This document shows positions 40,487-43,406 of a stretch of 43,406 nucleotides of DNA, in pieces. The stretch is from contig DATLQA010000295.1 of the NCBI GenBank assembly GCA_035535495.1, positions 1-43,406 on the forward strand. Direction: 5' to 3'. The DNA comes from DASUZB01 sp035535495. Its GTDB lineage: Bacteria > Actinomycetota > CALGFH01. Numbering within the stretch: the first letter of the stretch is position 1; every line of letters starts with the position of its first letter. Both the position numbers and the translations under genes were made by a program. Under the pieces are notes generated by a model, which had not been told where the DNA came from, did no database searches, and saw nothing but the letters and a program-made list of their open reading frames with translations.

Positions 40487-41545
40487 TCACTGGACGAGAC
40501 CGAGCAACTCCTCGGTGGTCCCTCCGGGACCGGTCGCCTGGACGGTCAGGTGGGCGAGGACGCCCCCGCCTGGGTAGCGCCAGCGCAGGGTGAACCCGTC
40601 GGCCGGGTCGCGGTCGGAGCCGAGCAGCTTGGCGTACCGCGCCGTCTCGGTACCCGTCGGGGTGAGGATGAACCGCACCCGCTGGGCGTCGGTGGCCCTG
40701 ACCGAGAACGTCACCGTGCCGGACCCGCTGGGAAGAACCAGCCAGCCATCCTGGTTGACCAGGCGCGGGCTGGTGGTCACCGACAGGATGCGGGGCGCCG
40801 GGGTGGCGAACTGGACCCGCACCGCGGTTGCCCGCAGGATGCCGCCGCCGGTGGTCATGTTCTCCTCGTAGAAGATCACCCAGCCGGCGGCCTTGCCGGT
40901 GGGCTGCCGGAAGCGGACCTGCCCGCGGAACCGGCCGGAGCCCTCCTCGCCGCCGGTGACGAAGCCCTGGCCCAGCACCAGGTCACGACCGGGCCGGTCC
41001 TGGGTGACCTTGACGTACACGGTGCCCTCGTAGACCTCCGCCCAGCCGGCGACGGTCAGCGGCGAGCTGATCAGCTGCAACCGGGCCGGGGTGTCGGGCT
41101 TGATGTCGCGGTCGCTCACGCCCAGCACCCACCATCCGGCCGGGCGCCGCTGCAGCCGCACCACGGCCACCTCCGGGCCGGGCTGGGGCAGCAGGCGGCC
41201 GCCCTCACCGAGCTTCATGCGGAAGGCGACCTCGCCGACCTCGGCCCCGGTGAACCGGAACGGTCCCGCGACCAGGTCCTTCATGCCCAGCTCGCGGGCG
41301 AGGAACGACCGGGCGGTGGCCACCGCCGCAGCGGTGGGATGGCTGACAGGTTTGGTGGCCTTGCCGCCGGGCGTGGCGGCGGCCGGGGTGCTCGAGATGC
41401 CGGGAGCGGCCGCGACCGGGCTGGCGGCAGGCTGCCCACTGGCCGGAGCGGACGGTGCGTTCCTGGTGATGAGCGCGATGCCGGAGCCGATCCCGACGAC
41501 CAGCACGAGCGTGCCTGCGACGAGCAGTGGGCGAATACGGAGCAT
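40487..41545 (-). CDS. Membrane-anchored protein with Gmad2 domain (352 aa)
   Basis: An N-terminal signal anchor (residues 6-26, LLVAGTLVLVVGIGSGIALI) is followed by a Pro/Ala/Ser linker (30-72). A helical stretch (AAAVATARSFLAREL) and a beta domain come next. Residues 158-235 match the Gmad2 immunoglobulin-like domain (ISSPLTVAGWAEVYEG, then GRFRGQVRF and GWVIFYEENMTTGGG), known from spore-germination-type surface proteins of Firmicutes and found in many actinobacteria. A further beta-rich domain ends the protein. It is exposed on the cell surface; role unknown. The ATG at 41545 follows GAGGGGG by six bases. A long dyad lies 61 bases upstream. Confidence 0.75.
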   Translation of the reverse strand: MLRIRPLLVAGTLVLVVGIGSGIALITRNAPSAPASGQPAASPVAAAPGISSTPAAATPGGKATKPVSHPTAAAVATARSFLARELGMKDLVAGPFRFTGAEVGEVAFRMKLGEGGRLLPQPGPEVAVVRLQRRPAGWWVLGVSDRDIKPDTPARLQLISSPLTVAGWAEVYEGTVYVKVTQDRPGRDLVLGQGFVTGGEEGSGRFRGQVRFRQPTGKAAGWVIFYEENMTTGGGILRATAVRVQFATPAPRILSVTTSPRLVNQDGWLVLPSGSGTVTFSVRATDAQRVRFILTPTGTETARYAKLLGSDRDPADGFTLRWRYPGGGVLAHLTVQATGPGGTTEELLGLVQ

Positions 41546-41605
41546 GGTGGTCCCCCTCGGTGCCGCTTCCTGCCTGGAAGCTCATGCCCCAAGCCTGTGC
41601 TGAGC

Positions 41606-41658
41606 CGGTTACGAAATTCGCGCGGCGCTATTTCGGCCGTGGCGCGAATTGGTAACCG
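41606..41658. repeat. Long imperfect inverted repeat upstream of the Gmad2 gene
   Basis: Arms of 18 bases (CGGTTACGAAATTCGCGC, 41606-41623) and 17 bases (GCGCGAATTGGTAACCG, 41642-41658). They pair at 15 positions, with a small mismatch between the GCGCGAATT and TAACCG blocks, and are separated by 18 bases. It is less GC-rich than its surroundings and starts 61 bases before the Gmad2 start codon. It could be an operator for a dimeric regulator or a leader hairpin. Confidence 0.5.
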
Positions 41659-41771
41659 CCACGACTCGATAAAACGCGGGCACCGTTATGCGGCGAACGA
41701 CCTGCTAAGCGTGGTGTCAGAGGAAATTGTGCCGGAAAACACCAAGGGCCTGTGTCGAGCATCACACCCAA

Positions 41772-41805
41772 CCGCCCAAAGGCCGGGCATGGGCCGCTTG
41801 GGCGG
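41772..41805 (-). terminator. Hairpin after the DAHP synthase gene
   Basis: CCGCCCAA (41772-41779) pairs with TTGGGCGG (41798-41805), with an inner GGCC/GGCC stem. It begins 28 bases beyond the minus-strand stop codon, in the expected position for termination of the DAHP synthase transcript. Confidence 0.55.
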
Positions 41806-41832
41806 GCGCCTGGTAATGGCGCGAGTCGCTCC

Positions 41833-43197
41833 TCAGGCGCCGCGGAGCAGCTCGGCCACCTGGAAGGCGCACTCGAGCGCCTGGCTGGCGTTGAGCCTGG
41901 GGTCCAGCGCCGTCTCGTAGCGGCGGTCCAGGTGGCCGTCGAGGATCTCTTCGGCGCCGCCGAGGCACTCGGTCACGGCCTCGCCGGTCAGCTCGACGTG
42001 CAGCCCGCCAGGGTAGGTGCCGAGCGACCGGTGCACCGCGAAGAACCCGCGCACCTCGCGCATCACGTCCTCGAAGCGACGGGTCTTGTGGCCCGACGAC
42101 CCCATGAAGGTGTTGCCGTGCATCGGGTCGCAGGCCCAGACCACCGGGTGACCGGCGTCGGTCACCGCCCGCACCAGCGGTGGCAGCAGCTCCTCGACCC
42201 GGTCGGCGCCGAGCCTGGTGATCAGGGTGAGGCGGCCGGGCACCCGGTTGGGGTCGAGGCGGGCGCAGATGGCCACGACCTGCTCCGGGGTGGCGCTCGG
42301 TCCGAGCTTGGCCGCGACCGGGTTGCCGACGCCGGCGAGGAACTCCAGGTGGGCGCCGTCGACCTGTCTGGTCCGGTCCCCCACCCACAGCAGGTGCCCC
42401 GAGGTGTCGTACCAGCCGCCGGTGAGGCTGTCCCGCCGGGTCATGGCCGCTTCGAAGCCGAGCAGCAGCGCCTCGTGCGAGGTGTAGAAGTCGACCTGGT
42501 GGATCGGCGAGGTGCCGGAGAGGTCGACCCCGCAGGCCGCCATGAAGCGCAGCGCCCGGTCGATCCCGTCGGCGGCCGCTTCGAAGCGCCGGCCCGCCCG
42601 GCTGCGCGCGACGAACTCCAGATTCCAGTTGTGGACCTGGTTCAGGTCGGCGAACCCGCCCTTGGTGAACGCGCGCAGCAGGTTCAGCGTGGCCGACGAC
42701 TGGTGGTAGGCGCGGAGCAGGCGCTCCGGGTCGGGACGGCGGGCGGCCACCGTCGGCTCCGCGGAGTTGATCATGTCGCCCCGGTAGCTCGGCAGCCCCA
42801 CCCCGTCCACCAGCTCGACGGCGGCGCTGCGTGGCTTGGCGAACTGCCCGGCGATGCGGCCGACCTTGACGATCGGCATGCCGGCGCCGTAGGTCAGCAG
42901 GACCGCCATCTGCAGGATGACCTTGAGCTTGTCGCGGATGGCGTCAGCCGAGAACACGTCGAACGACTCGGCGCAGTCACCCGCCTGGAGCAGGAACGCG
43001 TGGCCCTCCGCGACCCGCCCGAGCAGGCCCTGAAGGGTGCGGACCTCGCCCGCGAACACCAGCGGCGGGAGCTTGGCGACCTCGCGGAGGACGCGGTCGA
43101 GCTCGGCCTCGTCAGGCCAGTCGGGCTGCTGCGCGGCGGGCAGCGCCCGCCAGGAACCCGGCGTCCATGCCACCGGCTCGGTACGCAGTCCAGACAT
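41833..43197 (-). CDS. aroG: Class II 3-deoxy-7-phosphoheptulonate (DAHP) synthase (454 aa)
   Basis: First enzyme of the shikimate pathway: phosphoenolpyruvate plus erythrose 4-phosphate gives DAHP. Class II (plant/Mycobacterium) type with metal ligands in LLQAGDCAESF, VWACDPMHGNT, HVELTGEAVTE and DPRLNASQ, and the substrate segments KVGRIAGQFAKPRS, PVAAKLGPSATPEQ and LITRLGADRV. Length is close to the mycobacterial enzyme (about 462). GGGAGG lies eight bases before the ATG at 43197. It stands alone, divergent from the acyl-CoA synthetase gene at the right edge. Confidence 0.96.
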   Translation of the reverse strand: MSGLRTEPVAWTPGSWRALPAAQQPDWPDEAELDRVLREVAKLPPLVFAGEVRTLQGLLGRVAEGHAFLLQAGDCAESFDVFSADAIRDKLKVILQMAVLLTYGAGMPIVKVGRIAGQFAKPRSAAVELVDGVGLPSYRGDMINSAEPTVAARRPDPERLLRAYHQSSATLNLLRAFTKGGFADLNQVHNWNLEFVARSRAGRRFEAAADGIDRALRFMAACGVDLSGTSPIHQVDFYTSHEALLLGFEAAMTRRDSLTGGWYDTSGHLLWVGDRTRQVDGAHLEFLAGVGNPVAAKLGPSATPEQVVAICARLDPNRVPGRLTLITRLGADRVEELLPPLVRAVTDAGHPVVWACDPMHGNTFMGSSGHKTRRFEDVMREVRGFFAVHRSLGTYPGGLHVELTGEAVTECLGGAEEILDGHLDRRYETALDPRLNASQALECAFQVAELLRGA

Positions 43198-43338
43198 GCC
43201 GTCATCCTCCCGGTTCGCCGCCTGACCGGCAAGCGGAGTACCCCACTCCGGCCCCCGCCCGCCAGCTTGCCCTCTTGCGCCGCGCGGCCAGCCGGCCGAG
43301 CATCGAGACGCCGAGCGCCGTGCCGGACGGAGGTAGCC

Positions 43339-43406
43339 ATGACAGCACCAGACCAGGTCCAGGACGGGCGGCCGCCCTCGTACGTGCACGGCGCCAGCAG
43401 CGTACC
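43339..43406 (+). CDS. AMP-dependent acyl-CoA synthetase, 5' end only
   Basis: An ATG at 43339, four bases after GGAGGT, opens a frame that runs off the window. Its 22 residues include PPSYVHGASSVP, which matches from memory the start of medium/long-chain fatty-acyl-CoA synthetases (SYVHGTS-PLLG). The strong ribosome binding site and the characteristic YVHGAS make a real gene likely. It is divergent from DAHP synthase with 141 bases between. The rest lies outside the window. Confidence 0.6.
   Translation, partial: MTAPDQVQDGRPPSYVHGASSV

Noticed and set aside
1..43406. tRNA, rRNA, CRISPR arrays, insertion sequences or prophage genes
   Set aside because: Scanning for T-loop sequences, regular repeats, transposase motifs and integrase motifs gave nothing.

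Overview
This is a very GC-rich stretch of an actinobacterial (Actinomycetota) chromosome. The evidence is the mismatch endonuclease NucS, a mycothiol-type DinB/MDMPI protein, a class II DAHP synthase, a HelD-type RNA-polymerase helicase, a DivIVA-like coiled-coil protein, frequent GTG/TTG starts and strong GGAGG ribosome binding sites. I cannot place it more finely. There are no rRNA or tRNA genes, CRISPR arrays, insertion sequences or phage genes. Both ends cut a gene: a tiny membrane protein on the left and an acyl-CoA synthetase on the right.

Region 1 (1-3.3 kb): partial small membrane protein, a disulfide-oxidoreductase-family flavoenzyme with a DoxX membrane protein, and a bactofilin-like repeat membrane protein. 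Region 2 (3.4-16.3 kb) is the most unusual part. A tightly overlapping eight-gene minus-strand operon runs from a PEP-synthase-like phosphohistidine subunit and a separate ATP-grasp subunit, through a fumarylacetoacetase-type hydrolase, an ABM-type monooxygenase and a histidine phosphatase, to a three-subunit molybdenum hydroxylase. A metallo-beta-lactamase-fold hydrolase is divergent from it across a perfect palindromic operator candidate. Beyond that lie a small protein, a PaaK-like CoA ligase and a TetR regulator, then a divergent Atg22/UMF1-type transporter. The gene content suggests an aromatic (phenol-like) catabolic system that begins by phosphorylating the substrate with a split dikinase. 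This is inference from gene content.

Region 3 (16.4-27.7 kb) holds a NagD-like HAD phosphatase, a proline-rich membrane protein of unknown role, a secreted SGNH esterase, HelD, a tyrosyl-tRNA synthetase whose HIGH motif reads TWGW, a DUF371-RsmI-like fusion, a soluble Ser/Thr kinase, a GNAT acetyltransferase and a DivIVA-like protein. Region 4 (27.9-34.8 kb) holds nucS, an MDMPI/DinB protein, a Pat-like acetyltransferase, pgi, and a thiOSGE operon behind a TPP riboswitch.

Region 5 (34.8-43.4 kb) holds a PP2C-like phosphatase, an orphan membrane histidine kinase, a 3-hydroxyisobutyrate-dehydrogenase-family enzyme, a lysine-2,3-aminomutase-family radical SAM enzyme, a Gmad2-domain lipid- or membrane-anchored protein, class II DAHP synthase and the start of an acyl-CoA synthetase. 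Strong GC hairpins mark several gene ends.
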